From NCBI RefSeq assembly GCF_004337365.2, contig NZ_CP044016.1, forward strand, positions 62,001 to 126,000: DNA of 64,000 nucleotides, given 5' to 3'. The translations under genes and the position numbers were made by a program. Below, in pieces: positions 35,310 to 42,949 of the stretch. Position 1 is the stretch's first letter. Every line of letters starts with the position of its first letter. The notes under the pieces are model-generated. The model worked only from the letters and a program-made list of their open reading frames with translations. It was not told the origin of the DNA and made no database searches. This stretch comes from Rhizosphaericola mali (GTDB lineage Bacteria; Bacteroidota; Bacteroidia; Chitinophagales; Chitinophagaceae).

Positions 35310-35357
35310 GCTTAAGTAGCTTTAATTTTTTACACAAAAAATTAAAGCTACTTAAGC
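35310..35357. repeat. Perfect 22-bp inverted repeat with a 4-base loop
   Basis: GCTTAAGTAGCTTTAATTTT and two further T (35310-35331), then ACAC, then the exact complement (35336-35357). The A/T run lies at the loop end and no T run follows, so it is not a normal terminator. Confidence 0.85.
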
Positions 35358-35527
35358 GGATATACTTGATGATTTAACTAAAATACTACAAATTTTAGGG
35401 TATTGCAAGGAGCGAGAGGTTAGATAATGCCACTTTTAACTTAGTATTTTCATTGTGTCATTGGCTAAATTCATCTATTGTCGCTTAAGGTTTTTCATTG
35501 TCTGAAAAGCATTGCTTACCAGTTTCG

Positions 35528-35561
35528 AAAAAATCCTTGTTCTACAAATAGAACAAGGATT
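35528..35561 (-). terminator. Minus-strand terminator with no gene upstream
   Basis: AATCCTTGTTCTA (35532-35544) pairs with TAGAACAAGGATT (35549-35561), 13 bp with a 4-base loop. Read on the minus strand it is followed by TTTTTT. No minus-strand gene is visible before it, so it may be left over from a lost gene. Confidence 0.65.
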
Positions 35562-35784
35562 CCACAATTCCGAACTTAATACAAAATTTTTTGACTGAGT
35601 TTTTGTACGTGTGACTTCCTTGACGAGGGATAATTTCTATTCTTAACAAGATACGCGACCAGTCTTACGTAAAGTTCTTTGAAGAAGTTTTACGGAGTCT
35701 GTTTATGTGTTTCCATAATAATTGAGATTTAATCATGCAAAATAAGCTCAAACATATTATGTAAATTGGAATAAATTCTGCTGA

Positions 35785-36108
35785 CTATGTACAAGGAATA
35801 CGCAAAAATCAAGTGTTATAAGTTTAAATTATAATAGTTCTTTAAATTTTAATGCTAGAATGTATCCAAATCCTTTTGTAGATCAAATACATATTGAATT
35901 TGCGGCGAATTTTAATACAACTGCATCAGTTTTAATGTATAGTTTGAATGGAAGTGTTGTTTATCAAAAAAATATAAGTTTATATACTGGAAATAATAGC
36001 ATAACAATTGATAACATAAATAATTTAATCTCTGGTGTATATGCGATTAAGATTGTTGATGTAAAAAGTAAACAAACCATGTTTCAATCGAAGGCAATAA
36101 AAAAATAA
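35785..36108 (+). pseudogene. Remnant of a secreted protein: type IX secretion C-terminal sorting domain
   Basis: The open frame begins just after a TGA at 35782 and has no proper start. Its last 80 residues, beginning MYPNPFVDQIHIEF at 35860 and ending with VYAIKIVDVKSKQTMFQSKAIKK, are a complete type A T9SS sorting domain, with the conserved YPNPF start and the G-x-Y-xI-xI strand. In whole proteins this domain directs the cargo through the type IX system to the cell surface. Here no cargo domain precedes it, and a hairpin follows at 36142. It is best read as the tail of a deleted gene. Confidence 0.8.
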
Positions 36109-36141
36109 TTTTTTATAATAATCAGAGGATTAATTAGACAA

Positions 36142-36184
36142 ACAATGACATTGAAATTTCTGAAGAGAATTTCAATGTCATTGT
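36142..36184 (+). terminator. Hairpin after the sorting-domain remnant
   Basis: ACAATGACATTGAAATT (36142-36158) pairs perfectly with AATTTCAATGTCATTGT (36168-36184), 17 bp with a 9-base loop. The T-tract after it is poor (CAATTTTA). Confidence 0.65.
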
Positions 36185-36189
36185 CAATT

Positions 36190-36324
36190 TTATCCTAAAT
36201 GCATGAAAAAAGAGGGCTTTTTTTGTAACTCAAATTCGCATAGAGGTACACCAAACTCAGTACTGATAATACCAATTACGCCAAGACAGCCAATGTATGC
36301 CAATCGTTTATTTTTTCTCCATGT
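36190..36324 (-). pseudogene. Possible N-terminal remnant of an MFS transporter
   Basis: A minus-strand frame reads WRKNKRLAYIGCLGVIGIIS then TEFGV, which resembles the first membrane helix of DHA1-type MFS exporters (IGxxGIISTEFGVIGILP). After TEFGV the similarity stops abruptly and a short unrelated tail leads to a stop at 36190. There is no in-frame ATG; the nearby ATG at 36322 is out of frame. It lies just downstream of the SDR gene on the same strand. The family assignment comes from my memory of one helix and is only moderately secure. Confidence 0.42.
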
Positions 36325-36328
36325 AACA

Positions 36329-37075
36329 CTATGCGTTCATTCCTCCATCTATGGTAATAATAGAACCTGTGATATAGTTACCCGCGTCGCTTGCCAAATA
36401 CGCCGCAAGACTTGCAATGTCTTCTGTTTTTCCATATTCTGGTAAGGCCATAAAACTTCTCAAATAATCTGCTTTTTCGTTATCGTCAGGATTCATATCT
36501 GTTTTTATAGGCCCAGGTTGTATAAGATTAACGGTGATGCGTCTTTTACCCAACGCATGTGCCATCGCTCTAGTGTAACCTTGTAATGCGGATTTCGTCA
36601 TGGAATACAATACCATTGTTCCATTTCTTGCAATGTCTCCGAGATTACTACCGATATTGATAATCCTACCTCTATCCGGCATTTCCATAATGGCCGCTTG
36701 AACGGTGACAAATACGGCTTTCAGATTTATATCTACATTTCTATCAAAATCAGACATATTAAGAGTTCTTACATCTAGAACATCTTCACAGATGCCAGCA
36801 TTATTAATTAATAAATCTATTGGACCAAATTCTGTGATAATCGAATGGATGAGTTGACTTAACATTTCTGGCTTACGACTATCCACTTGAAATCCTTTCG
36901 CAATTAGGCCTTGCTCCTGAATTTGTTGTTCTAGTGCTGTTGCTTTTACTGTTGAATTGGCATAGGTAAAAAATACCCTATAGTTGTCATTGGCAAATCG
37001 TTCCACTAATGTTTTTCCGATTCCTCTGGTACCACCAGTTATAAAGCAATTTTTAATTTTTGAATTGTTGTTCAT
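36329..37075 (-). CDS. SDR-family oxidoreductase (FabG-like)
   Basis: 248 residues, classical SDR. The cofactor motif TGGTRGIG is at residues 14-21, NNAG near 90, the catalytic Ser in NIGSN, and Tyr and Lys in YSMTKSALQGY (about 157-162). The C-terminal GSIITIDGGMNA is typical of FabG-type reductases. It uses NAD(P) to interconvert a ketone and an alcohol; the substrate is unknown. It is on the same strand as the EthD, SDR and TetR genes, with an alpha/beta-hydrolase remnant in between, so it probably belongs to a partly decayed operon. Confidence 0.92.
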   Translation of the reverse strand: MNNNSKIKNCFITGGTRGIGKTLVERFANDNYRVFFTYANSTVKATALEQQIQEQGLIAKGFQVDSRKPEMLSQLIHSIITEFGPIDLLINNAGICEDVLDVRTLNMSDFDRNVDINLKAVFVTVQAAIMEMPDRGRIINIGSNLGDIARNGTMVLYSMTKSALQGYTRAMAHALGKRRITVNLIQPGPIKTDMNPDDNEKADYLRSFMALPEYGKTEDIASLAAYLASDAGNYITGSIITIDGGMNA

Positions 37076-37134
37076 TTTTATTGTTTTGTAGTTCTGTATC
37101 CTCTTGACTTATAAAGTAAAAAACGGGTTGGTAT

Positions 37135-37302
37135 TTATTGTAGATTTTGGATACATTGAATAACTAATTGAAGAATTTGTTCTGAATTTTTTTCGTAAAT
37201 CAAATCATGCCCATTACCTAAAATGCCAAATTTTGCTAAATCAATAGGAGAAGTATTTGCTTTTGATTGTTGCAAAAAATTAACTAGTTCAGATACATAA
37301 AT
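37135..37302 (-). pseudogene. C-terminal remnant of an alpha/beta-hydrolase
   Basis: A 55-codon minus-strand frame without a start codon reads through FGILGNGHDLIYEKNSEQIL and ends QLVIQCIQNLQ. The G-I-x-GNGH-x4-EKNS-x2-I pattern is the catalytic-His region and last helix of many alpha/beta hydrolases. An in-frame stop lies just before it at 37303-37305, and the Ser/Asp part of the triad is absent. It sits between the two SDR genes on the same strand, where a hydrolase gene would once have been part of the operon. Confidence 0.6.
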
Positions 37303-37337
37303 TTATAATGTGTTGTGAGAAATTCATTGCTAATATT

Positions 37338-37646
37338 TTATGCATGAATAAATAAGCGTCGTGGAGTTAGGTTAGTAAATTGTTTTACATCATTCATGAC
37401 GATATCTGTTTCAGGAGCAGCAAATGCTTTTTCAAATGCTTCTTTATTTTTGAAAACACATTCACAAATCACGATAGTTCCTGACGTGTTTTTTTTAGGA
37501 TAGAAAGCCGCAGCATGTATGAGCCCATAGGGCTGCCAAGTGTGAATAACCAGAGGGACATGTGTAGTTGTGTAATAGTCTCGATCGAAATGACTATTTT
37601 CTGTTTCTTGATAAGTTACGTAAACTGTAAATAATTCGTTGTGCAT
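37338..37646 (-). CDS. EthD-family protein
   Basis: 102 residues with the ferredoxin-like EthD fold pattern: FTVYVTYQET at the N-terminus, HFDRDYYTTTHVPLV (the HFDxxYY..HxPL hallmark) and a final FTNLTPRRLFIHA. EthD-type proteins occur in oxidative catabolic operons (for example ether or aromatic degradation) and are dimeric; most have no defined reaction. It is 8 bp downstream of an SDR gene and certainly in its operon. Confidence 0.87.
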   Translation of the reverse strand: MHNELFTVYVTYQETENSHFDRDYYTTTHVPLVIHTWQPYGLIHAAAFYPKKNTSGTIVICECVFKNKEAFEKAFAAPETDIVMNDVKQFTNLTPRRLFIHA

Positions 37647-37654
37647 TTTTTTAA

Positions 37655-38488
37655 TTATATATTTGTGTTCAAAGTATCTTTTTTAGTTAGTTCAAAATCA
37701 TGTTGCAAAGAATTGATTTTATTCGTTGCTAAACTCAATGCGTCTTTACCAAGCAATAGTCGGAGAGGAGCAGCGTTGGCTTGTAATAAACTATAAATAG
37801 ATATAGCCGCTTTCTCTGGAGCATTGGGTTGGTGACCATTATTATTTTGTAGTCTAATTCTGCGTTGGCCAACAGTATCTTGATATTCGGGCATTATCTT
37901 TTTAGAAGATTGAAGAGATGTATCTAAAAAATTCGTGCGAAATGCACCGGGCTCCACTAGGGAAACTTGTATGCCCAAAGGTTGCATCTCTTCATATAAT
38001 GCTTCCGTATAACCCTCAACGGCAAATTTACTAAGGTTGTACACGCCCCATCCGGCAGAGCCTTTCAAGCCTGCCATAGAAGATATGTTGATAATATGCC
38101 CCTGTTTTTGCTTTCTTAATTGCGGTAGAAAAGCTTGAATCATTCGAATACCTGCTAGTAAATTGATATTTAATATTTGTTGTATTTCAACGTCGGAACT
38201 CTCTTCGATGGCTCCTATAAATCCATATCCGGCATTGTTGACCAAATAATCTATATGGGGGAATTTAGAAAGTATTGCTTTTGCAAAATCTTCTATTGCA
38301 TGACTAGATGTTAAATCCAATTCATATATATGTACCTGTGGATGATCTGCTAGCTCCGCTGGAAATTTTGCTTTATTTCTAGTTGTAATAATAACATCGT
38401 CGCCGTGTTCCAAAGCAACTTTAGCCAAACTATAACCTAAACCTTTAGACCCACCAGTAATGATCCCTGTTTTATGAATTCTATGCAT
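37655..38488 (-). CDS. SDR-family oxidoreductase
   Basis: 277 residues, the longer classical SDR type. The cofactor loop is TGGSKGLGYSLAK (residues 11-23), NNAGYG near 88, the catalytic Ser in NISSMAG, and Tyr/Lys in YNLSKFAVEGY (about 155-159). After the core, VEPGAFRTNFLD and a C-terminal lid follow. A TetR-type operator copy lies at 38501-38518, 13 bp before the ATG, so it is probably repressed by the adjacent TetR protein. The substrate is unknown. Confidence 0.92.
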   Translation of the reverse strand: MHRIHKTGIITGGSKGLGYSLAKVALEHGDDVIITTRNKAKFPAELADHPQVHIYELDLTSSHAIEDFAKAILSKFPHIDYLVNNAGYGFIGAIEESSDVEIQQILNINLLAGIRMIQAFLPQLRKQKQGHIINISSMAGLKGSAGWGVYNLSKFAVEGYTEALYEEMQPLGIQVSLVEPGAFRTNFLDTSLQSSKKIMPEYQDTVGQRRIRLQNNNGHQPNAPEKAAISIYSLLQANAAPLRLLLGKDALSLATNKINSLQHDFELTKKDTLNTNI

Positions 38489-38500
38489 AATTATTATTAA

Positions 38501-38518
38501 ATTAAACCTATCGTTCCA
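38501..38518. promoter_or_regulatory. TetR operator copy 2, before the SDR/EthD operon
   Basis: ATTAAACCTATCGTTCCA differs at one base from the copy upstream of the tetR gene (39131-39148). It has partial dyad symmetry (AAC-N5-GTT). Confidence 0.65.
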
Positions 38519-38534
38519 GAATAGGACAAAAAAA

Positions 38535-39113
38535 TTAAGAACGAATAGTTTGTATTAAAAAATCGGTTAATTGGTATAATATTTTTTTATCACTAAAAAG
38601 TAAGTCTGCATTCCAAAGAGACGCGAAATTGCTCACAACAAAAAAGGCTAATAGTTTAGGATCTTTATCTTGAGGGATTTCCCCTTTGTTCTTTGCTTCT
38701 GTGAATAATTTTTCAAATAAATCAACAGACTGAAGGGCTTGATCTTTTAACATTTTCGCCACTTCTGCATCGATTCTGGCTAATTCAAAAGTTGAGTTTA
38801 TCGCCAAACAAGTTTTCGTATCAATCAGTATCGTTTTTACAATATCTTTGATGATCCTTATGGCCGCATCCAAAGGAGATTTTCCCTTCGCCGCGGATTG
38901 CTGATAAGTGATTTTTTTTTCTTGAATATAATTCGTAAGACAATCTATAAATAGAGCATGTTTATTACCAAAGCTTTCGTACAGACTACTGCGATTGATA
39001 TTTAGCGTGTCTACCAAATCATTCATAGTTGTTGCTTGATAACCTTTTTGCCAAAAAAGATTTCTAGCAACTTTTAACTTTTCCTGATAATCAAATTCTT
39101 TTGTCCTGGGCAT
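38535..39113 (-). CDS. TetR/AcrR-family repressor
   Basis: 192 residues. The N-terminal helix-turn-helix (about 10-55) reads QKGYQATTMNDLVDTLNINR then SSLYESFGNKHALF, the TetR signature. The C-terminal ligand domain contains a single Cys (LIDTKTCLAINSTFELA), as in the TetR_C group of quinone- or electrophile-responsive regulators. An operator-like repeat lies 18 bp upstream of its own ATG and another before the SDR gene, so autoregulation and control of the SDR/EthD operon are likely. The inducer is unknown. Confidence 0.92.
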   Translation of the reverse strand: MPRTKEFDYQEKLKVARNLFWQKGYQATTMNDLVDTLNINRSSLYESFGNKHALFIDCLTNYIQEKKITYQQSAAKGKSPLDAAIRIIKDIVKTILIDTKTCLAINSTFELARIDAEVAKMLKDQALQSVDLFEKLFTEAKNKGEIPQDKDPKLLAFFVVSNFASLWNADLLFSDKKILYQLTDFLIQTIRS

Positions 39114-39117
39114 ATAG

Positions 39118-39148
39118 CAAAGGTATGTATATTAAACCCATCGTTCCA
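39118..39148 (-). promoter_or_regulatory. tetR promoter overlapped by operator copy 1
   Basis: On the minus strand, TACCTTTG (-7 box) occupies 39118-39125, 4 bases before the ATG. The operator ATTAAACCCATCGTTCCA (plus-strand reading) covers 39131-39148, where the -33 region should be. Confidence 0.6.
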
Positions 39149-39440
39149 AATTAAATTATACTTCTTTTGACAAAATGTAGGCCGACTTGCCTAACAGTTA
39201 CACGTAAATTTTACTTTTATAGGAATCCAAATCTTAACAGAGGAAATTTATTACTATTAAGAAAGGTGATTGTCGCAGTAGTATTATTTGATATTTGCAT
39301 TATTTCTTTCTTACGTATATATTAAATTCGAAAAGTGATAGAAAATAATGTTATGCAAAAAAAAAATTACCTAATAGATAATTTAAAGTTTATTATAGAT
39401 AAGAAAAAATATCGGAATTTTTAAGAAGTAAGTTTTTGTG
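39149..39440. other. Intergenic region without a recognisable feature
   Basis: About 290 bp of AT-rich sequence between the tetR control region and tRNA-Ser. I see no gene, strong hairpin or promoter. Confidence 0.4.
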
Positions 39441-39526
39441 CGGAGAGCGAGGGATTCGAACCCCCGGACCTGTTACAGTCAACGGTTTTCAAGACCGTCG
39501 CAATCGACCACTCTGCCAGCTCTCCG
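39441..39526 (-). tRNA. tRNA-Ser (anticodon TGA)
   Basis: 86 bases on the minus strand, starting CGGAGAG and ending CTCTCCG (7-bp acceptor). The anticodon loop CTTGAAA gives TGA. The long variable arm (GACTGTAACAGGTC region) is typical of class II tRNA-Ser. The TTCGAATCC T-loop is intact. CCA is not encoded. Confidence 0.95.
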
Positions 39527-39662
39527 GGCGCAAAATAAAGGTCTAAAATTTTAACAGCCAAATAATTTGCCAAAAAAATTAATAAAAGTATAAAATTGCT
39601 ATGTTTTTAATCTATCAACAACTTTTTAAAAACTCGTAAATTCGCCCCAAAATAAGCAAGGT

Positions 39663-41486
39663 TTGAGAGAGTTAAGCGTATTAAATAAATACTTCTGGAA
39701 ATATAGATACCGATTTTTGTTAGGGATATTGTTTGTGATTTCTTCTAATTATTTTGCCATAATTGTCCCTGAGATCACCGGATATATAGGATTAAAAATT
39801 CAATCAATTTTACCCAATGCCAATAAGAAATCAATTCATCTAGATAAAATTTCGAGTGATTATTTCGTGAAGCGATTTATCAATTGGATGGAGGCATTAT
39901 CTATAGGTAAAGTTATCACCTATTCGTGTTTGGCAATTATTGTGGCGTCTTTAATTCGTGGAGTGTTAATGTTTTGTATGCGCCAAACCTTGATTGTCAT
40001 GAGTCGCCATATCGAATATGATCAGAAGAATGAAGTATATGATCAATACCAAAAATTGGATGCAGAGTTTTATAAGTCACATACAACGGGAGATCTGATG
40101 AATCGTATGGCAGAAGATGTGAGTCGTGTGCGATCCTATACGGGTCCGGCAATTATGTATCTTACCAATATTGTTGCTTTGGTCGGATTTAGTGTATATA
40201 ATATGCTAAAAAAAGATGTGCATTTAACTTTGATGGTTTTGCTTCCGCTGCCTATTTTAGGGGTGACGATTTATATAGTCAATTCGATTATTAATAAAAA
40301 AAGCGAGCGCGTGCAAGCTTTGCTTTCGGATCTTACGACCAATGCCCAAGAGTCGTATTCGGGTATTCGAGTAATAAAATCATTTGTACAAGAGTCTGCG
40401 ATGCTTCATTTTTTCAGAGATAAAGGTGAACAATATCGAAAAAATGCGATCAGCTTAGCACAGACGGATGCGATTTATTTTCCTAGTATGACATTGATGA
40501 TCGGTCTGAGTACGTTGACGACAATTTATATGGGAAGTAAAATGGCGATTGATGATGGTTCCAAAGTTGCATTAATTGTAGAGTTTGTCATTTACATCAA
40601 TATGTTGACGTTTCCAGTAAGTTCGATTGGTTGGGTGGCTAGCATGATGCAGCGTGCAGCAGCATCACAAAAGCGTCTGAATGAATTTTTAAAAATTGAA
40701 CCGACGATAAAAAGTGAGTCTGGTAGCGCAAAGGCAGATTTGCAAGGAGATATTCGGATAAAAAATGTATCATTTACCTATCCTCATACAGGAATAAAGG
40801 CAATTTCTAATTTGTCATTGGATATTAAAAAAGGGGAGAAAGTGCTCGTTATCGGGAAGACAGGAAGTGGTAAGACTTCTATGACGCAATTGCTTATGCG
40901 CTTTTTCGATCCTGATGAGGGCTCGATAGAGATGGATGGTGTCGATATTCGCAAATTAGAATTGAATAGTTTGCGTGAGCAGATGAGTTATGTGCCGCAA
41001 GATGTATTCTTATTTAGTGATACTATCTTTAATAATATCAATTTTGGATTGCGCGCCCCTGCGGATATTGAAACCGTGCGATTGGCGGCCAAGAGAGCGA
41101 GTATCGATAATGAAATTTTGGAATTAGAAAAAGGGTACGATACCTTGACTGGTGAGCGAGGCGTAACATTGAGTGGTGGGCAGAAACAGCGTATTTCCAT
41201 CGCAAGAGCTTTTATCAAGCAGCCACATGTCGTTTTGTTCGATGATTGTCTAAGTGCTGTAGACAATAAAACGGAACATGAGATATTGGAAGGAATGAAA
41301 ACCTATTTGCACAATAAAACGGCAATTATTATTACGCACCGCATTTTTACAACGATCGATTTTGACCAGATTATAGTGATTGATGCAGGTAAAATTGTGG
41401 AGCATGGTACGCATAATGATTTATTAAATCAACAAGGTTATTACACTTATCTCTATCAAAAACAAATACTTGAGCAAAAAAAATAG
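39663..41486 (+). CDS. ABC exporter, fused membrane and ATPase domains (MsbA/MdlB-like)
   Basis: 607 residues from a TTG at 39663; homologues begin with a similar xELxxLNKYFWKY segment, so this start fits. Residues about 15-330 carry six membrane helices. The ATPase has Walker A GKTGSGKTS (about 400), signature LSGGQKQR (about 505) and Walker B VVLFDD (about 525). The residue after the Walker B Asp is Asp instead of the usual Glu (FDDCLSAVD), and the D-loop is SAVD. It is probably a homodimeric exporter of lipid or drug-like compounds. It is not the missing ATPase of the 12756 gene, since it carries its own membrane domain. Confidence 0.93.
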   Translation: MRELSVLNKYFWKYRYRFLLGILFVISSNYFAIIVPEITGYIGLKIQSILPNANKKSIHLDKISSDYFVKRFINWMEALSIGKVITYSCLAIIVASLIRGVLMFCMRQTLIVMSRHIEYDQKNEVYDQYQKLDAEFYKSHTTGDLMNRMAEDVSRVRSYTGPAIMYLTNIVALVGFSVYNMLKKDVHLTLMVLLPLPILGVTIYIVNSIINKKSERVQALLSDLTTNAQESYSGIRVIKSFVQESAMLHFFRDKGEQYRKNAISLAQTDAIYFPSMTLMIGLSTLTTIYMGSKMAIDDGSKVALIVEFVIYINMLTFPVSSIGWVASMMQRAAASQKRLNEFLKIEPTIKSESGSAKADLQGDIRIKNVSFTYPHTGIKAISNLSLDIKKGEKVLVIGKTGSGKTSMTQLLMRFFDPDEGSIEMDGVDIRKLELNSLREQMSYVPQDVFLFSDTIFNNINFGLRAPADIETVRLAAKRASIDNEILELEKGYDTLTGERGVTLSGGQKQRISIARAFIKQPHVVLFDDCLSAVDNKTEHEILEGMKTYLHNKTAIIITHRIFTTIDFDQIIVIDAGKIVEHGTHNDLLNQQGYYTYLYQKQILEQKK

Positions 41487-41606
41487 AAAATTTTAGTAAA
41501 AAAGATCAATTCCCTTATGTTTTTCGCACATTCATTAGGTCAATTTAAAAACAATATTATATTTGTCCTCATTTTTAATAGTTCTAATAAATAAAATTGA
41601 TTTATT

Positions 41607-42017
41607 GTGGCGTACGAGAATAATGAAAAGAAACAAGACAGTGTTTACAGCAAAAGAATTAGAGCCGGAAAAAGAAGAACTTATTTCTTTGATGTGAAAC
41701 CTACACGTGCCAACGATTATTATCTTACAATTACCGAAAGTCGTAAGAAATTTAATGAAGAGGGTTACGATAGGCACAAAATTTTTGTGTACAAAGAAGA
41801 TTTCAACAAATTTATTGCAGGAATTACCGAAGCAGTGGATTTTGTAAAAACGGATTTGATGCCAGATTTCGATTTTGATGCGTTCAATCATGAATACAAC
41901 GAAGAGGAAGAAGGTTATGCGGTAGCGGAAAGTCAAGAATCAAATACGACTGAAGCTATAGCGAAGGATAATTCCGGCTTAGGAAATCTTGCGGCTGAGC
42001 CTGTAGATAAGTGGTAG
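41607..42017 (+). CDS. DUF3276 (PUR-alpha-like) protein
   Basis: 136 residues from a GTG start at 41607. The core RIRAGKRRTYFFDVKPTRANDYYLTITES (about 17-45) and HKIFVYKEDFNKFIAGI are the DUF3276/PUR fold, which binds single-stranded nucleic acid in characterised relatives. The C-terminus is acidic and low-complexity. Strongly lineage-linked to Bacteroidetes. A -7 box TATATTTG lies at 41558-41565. Its cellular role is not established. Confidence 0.9.
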   Translation: MAYENNEKKQDSVYSKRIRAGKRRTYFFDVKPTRANDYYLTITESRKKFNEEGYDRHKIFVYKEDFNKFIAGITEAVDFVKTDLMPDFDFDAFNHEYNEEEEGYAVAESQESNTTEAIAKDNSGLGNLAAEPVDKW

Positions 42018-42136
42018 TATTCAATTAGTTAGAAAAAATTATTTATTAAAATAGTAGAACTTAGAAAAAAATATTCGATTATTTTTTGAAAGTTCGTTAA
42101 AGTTTCAGACCTTCGCCGTCCGAAAAATTTAGAATC

Positions 42137-42373
42137 ATGGCTAGAGTATGTCAGGTAACAGGTAAAAAACCATTGAAAGGTCATTATGTATCTCACTCCA
42201 ATGTGAAAACTAATCGTAGATTTTTACCTAATTTACAAACAAAACGTTTCTTTTTTGCTGAAGAAGATCGTTGGATTTCCCTTAAAGTTTCTGCTGATGC
42301 TATCAGAACTATCAATAAAAAAGGGTTAGCAACAGTAGTTAAAGAATTAAGAGCAAAAGGAACTAAAATCTAA
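42137..42373 (+). CDS. rpmB: 50S ribosomal protein L28
   Basis: 78 residues, full length, starting [34 protein letters not shown] (the L28 hallmark). Only one Cys (C5) is present, so it is a zinc-free form. It is the first gene of a three-gene ribosomal operon with L33 (28 bp downstream) and DUF4295. Confidence 0.97.
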   Translation: MARVCQVTGKKPLKGHYVSHSNVKTNRRFLPNLQTKRFFFAEEDRWISLKVSADAIRTINKKGLATVVKELRAKGTKI

Positions 42374-42401
42374 TCATTAACAATCGTAAATAGATTATAT
42401 A

Positions 42402-42584
42402 ATGGCAAAGAAAGGTAATAGAGTACAAGTAATATTGGAATGTACAGAACATAAGGCTAGTGGACAACCTGGTACAAGCCGATATATTACTACTAAGAAC
42501 AAAAAAAACACTCCAGAACGTATGGAATTGAAAAAATTCAATCCAATTCTGAAGAAAGTTACTGTTCACAAAGAAATTAAATAG
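42402..42584 (+). CDS. rpmG: 50S ribosomal protein L33
   Basis: 60 residues, starting [21 protein letters not shown] and ending [20 protein letters not shown], typical L33. The CxxC zinc motifs are missing (a single Cys at position 14), so it is the zinc-independent type. It lies between L28 and the DUF4295 gene. Confidence 0.96.
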   Translation: MAKKGNRVQVILECTEHKASGQPGTSRYITTKNKKNTPERMELKKFNPILKKVTVHKEIK

Positions 42585-42627
42585 TCCAACTATTGTTTCC
42601 TAATGGAAACAACTAAATCAAAATATT

Positions 42628-42801
42628 ATGGCAAAAGCAGCTTCAAAAAACTCAAAAACTAAAGATGCTAAAGCAGCAGCTGAAGCAAAAAACTGGACTA
42701 AAGTAATTAAAGCAGTTCGTAGTCCAAAAACTGGTGCCTATACTTTCAAAGAAACTATAGTGTACAAAGATAACGTAAAAGATTTCTTGGCTTCCAAATA
42801 G
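42628..42801 (+). CDS. DUF4295 small basic protein
   Basis: 57 residues: MAKAASKNSKTKDAKAAAEA then KNWTKVIKAVRSPKTGAYTF and KETIVYKDNVKDFLASK. It matches the DUF4295 family, which follows L28 and L33 in Bacteroidetes genomes and is probably ribosome-associated (inference from the operon and basic composition). It was too short for a standard length cut-off, but the frame, the context and the terminator afterwards support it. Confidence 0.92.
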   Translation: MAKAASKNSKTKDAKAAAEAKNWTKVIKAVRSPKTGAYTFKETIVYKDNVKDFLASK

Positions 42802-42843
42802 TATTTGGATCCTCTTGAATCTCTTTACCATGAAAGAATTTTT

Positions 42844-42874
42844 AGCCTTTCTCTTAATAGAGAAGGGCTTTTTG
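42844..42874 (+). terminator. Terminator of the rpmB-rpmG operon
   Basis: AGCCTTTCTCT (42844-42854) pairs with AGAGAAGGGCT (42859-42869), with one wobble and loop TAAT, followed by five T. Confidence 0.85.
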
Positions 42875-42901
42875 GTATAATCTACTTTTTGGGAATAAAT
42901 A

Positions 42902-42943
42902 CATTAAAAAAGCAAATATCTAATGATATTTGCTTTTTTAATG
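42902..42943. terminator. Bidirectional terminator before the metH 3' end
   Basis: A 19-bp perfect stem, CATTAAAAAAGCAAATATC (42902-42920) with its complement (42925-42943), loop TAAT, with T runs in both directions. It ends 7 bp from the metH stop. Confidence 0.9.
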
Positions 42944-42949
42944 TTTGTA

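Larger units (their letters stand above)
35197..35784. other. Structured non-coding stretch of about 590 bp
   Basis: I find no credible gene here on either strand. It contains a 22-bp-arm palindrome (35310-35357), a minus-strand terminator hairpin (35528-35561) and an imperfect hairpin around 35668-35694. With gene remnants on its right side, it looks like decayed accessory DNA. Confidence 0.5.

Noticed and set aside
36203-36445. Plus-strand ORF of 80 codons before and into the SDR gene
   Set aside because: Its second half is the antisense of the FabG-like SDR C-terminus and the rest opposes the MFS-like remnant; no recognisable domain.
39663-41486. The ABC exporter as ATPase donor for the 12756 gene
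   Set aside because: It carries its own six-helix membrane domain and is 26 kb away; nothing links the two.
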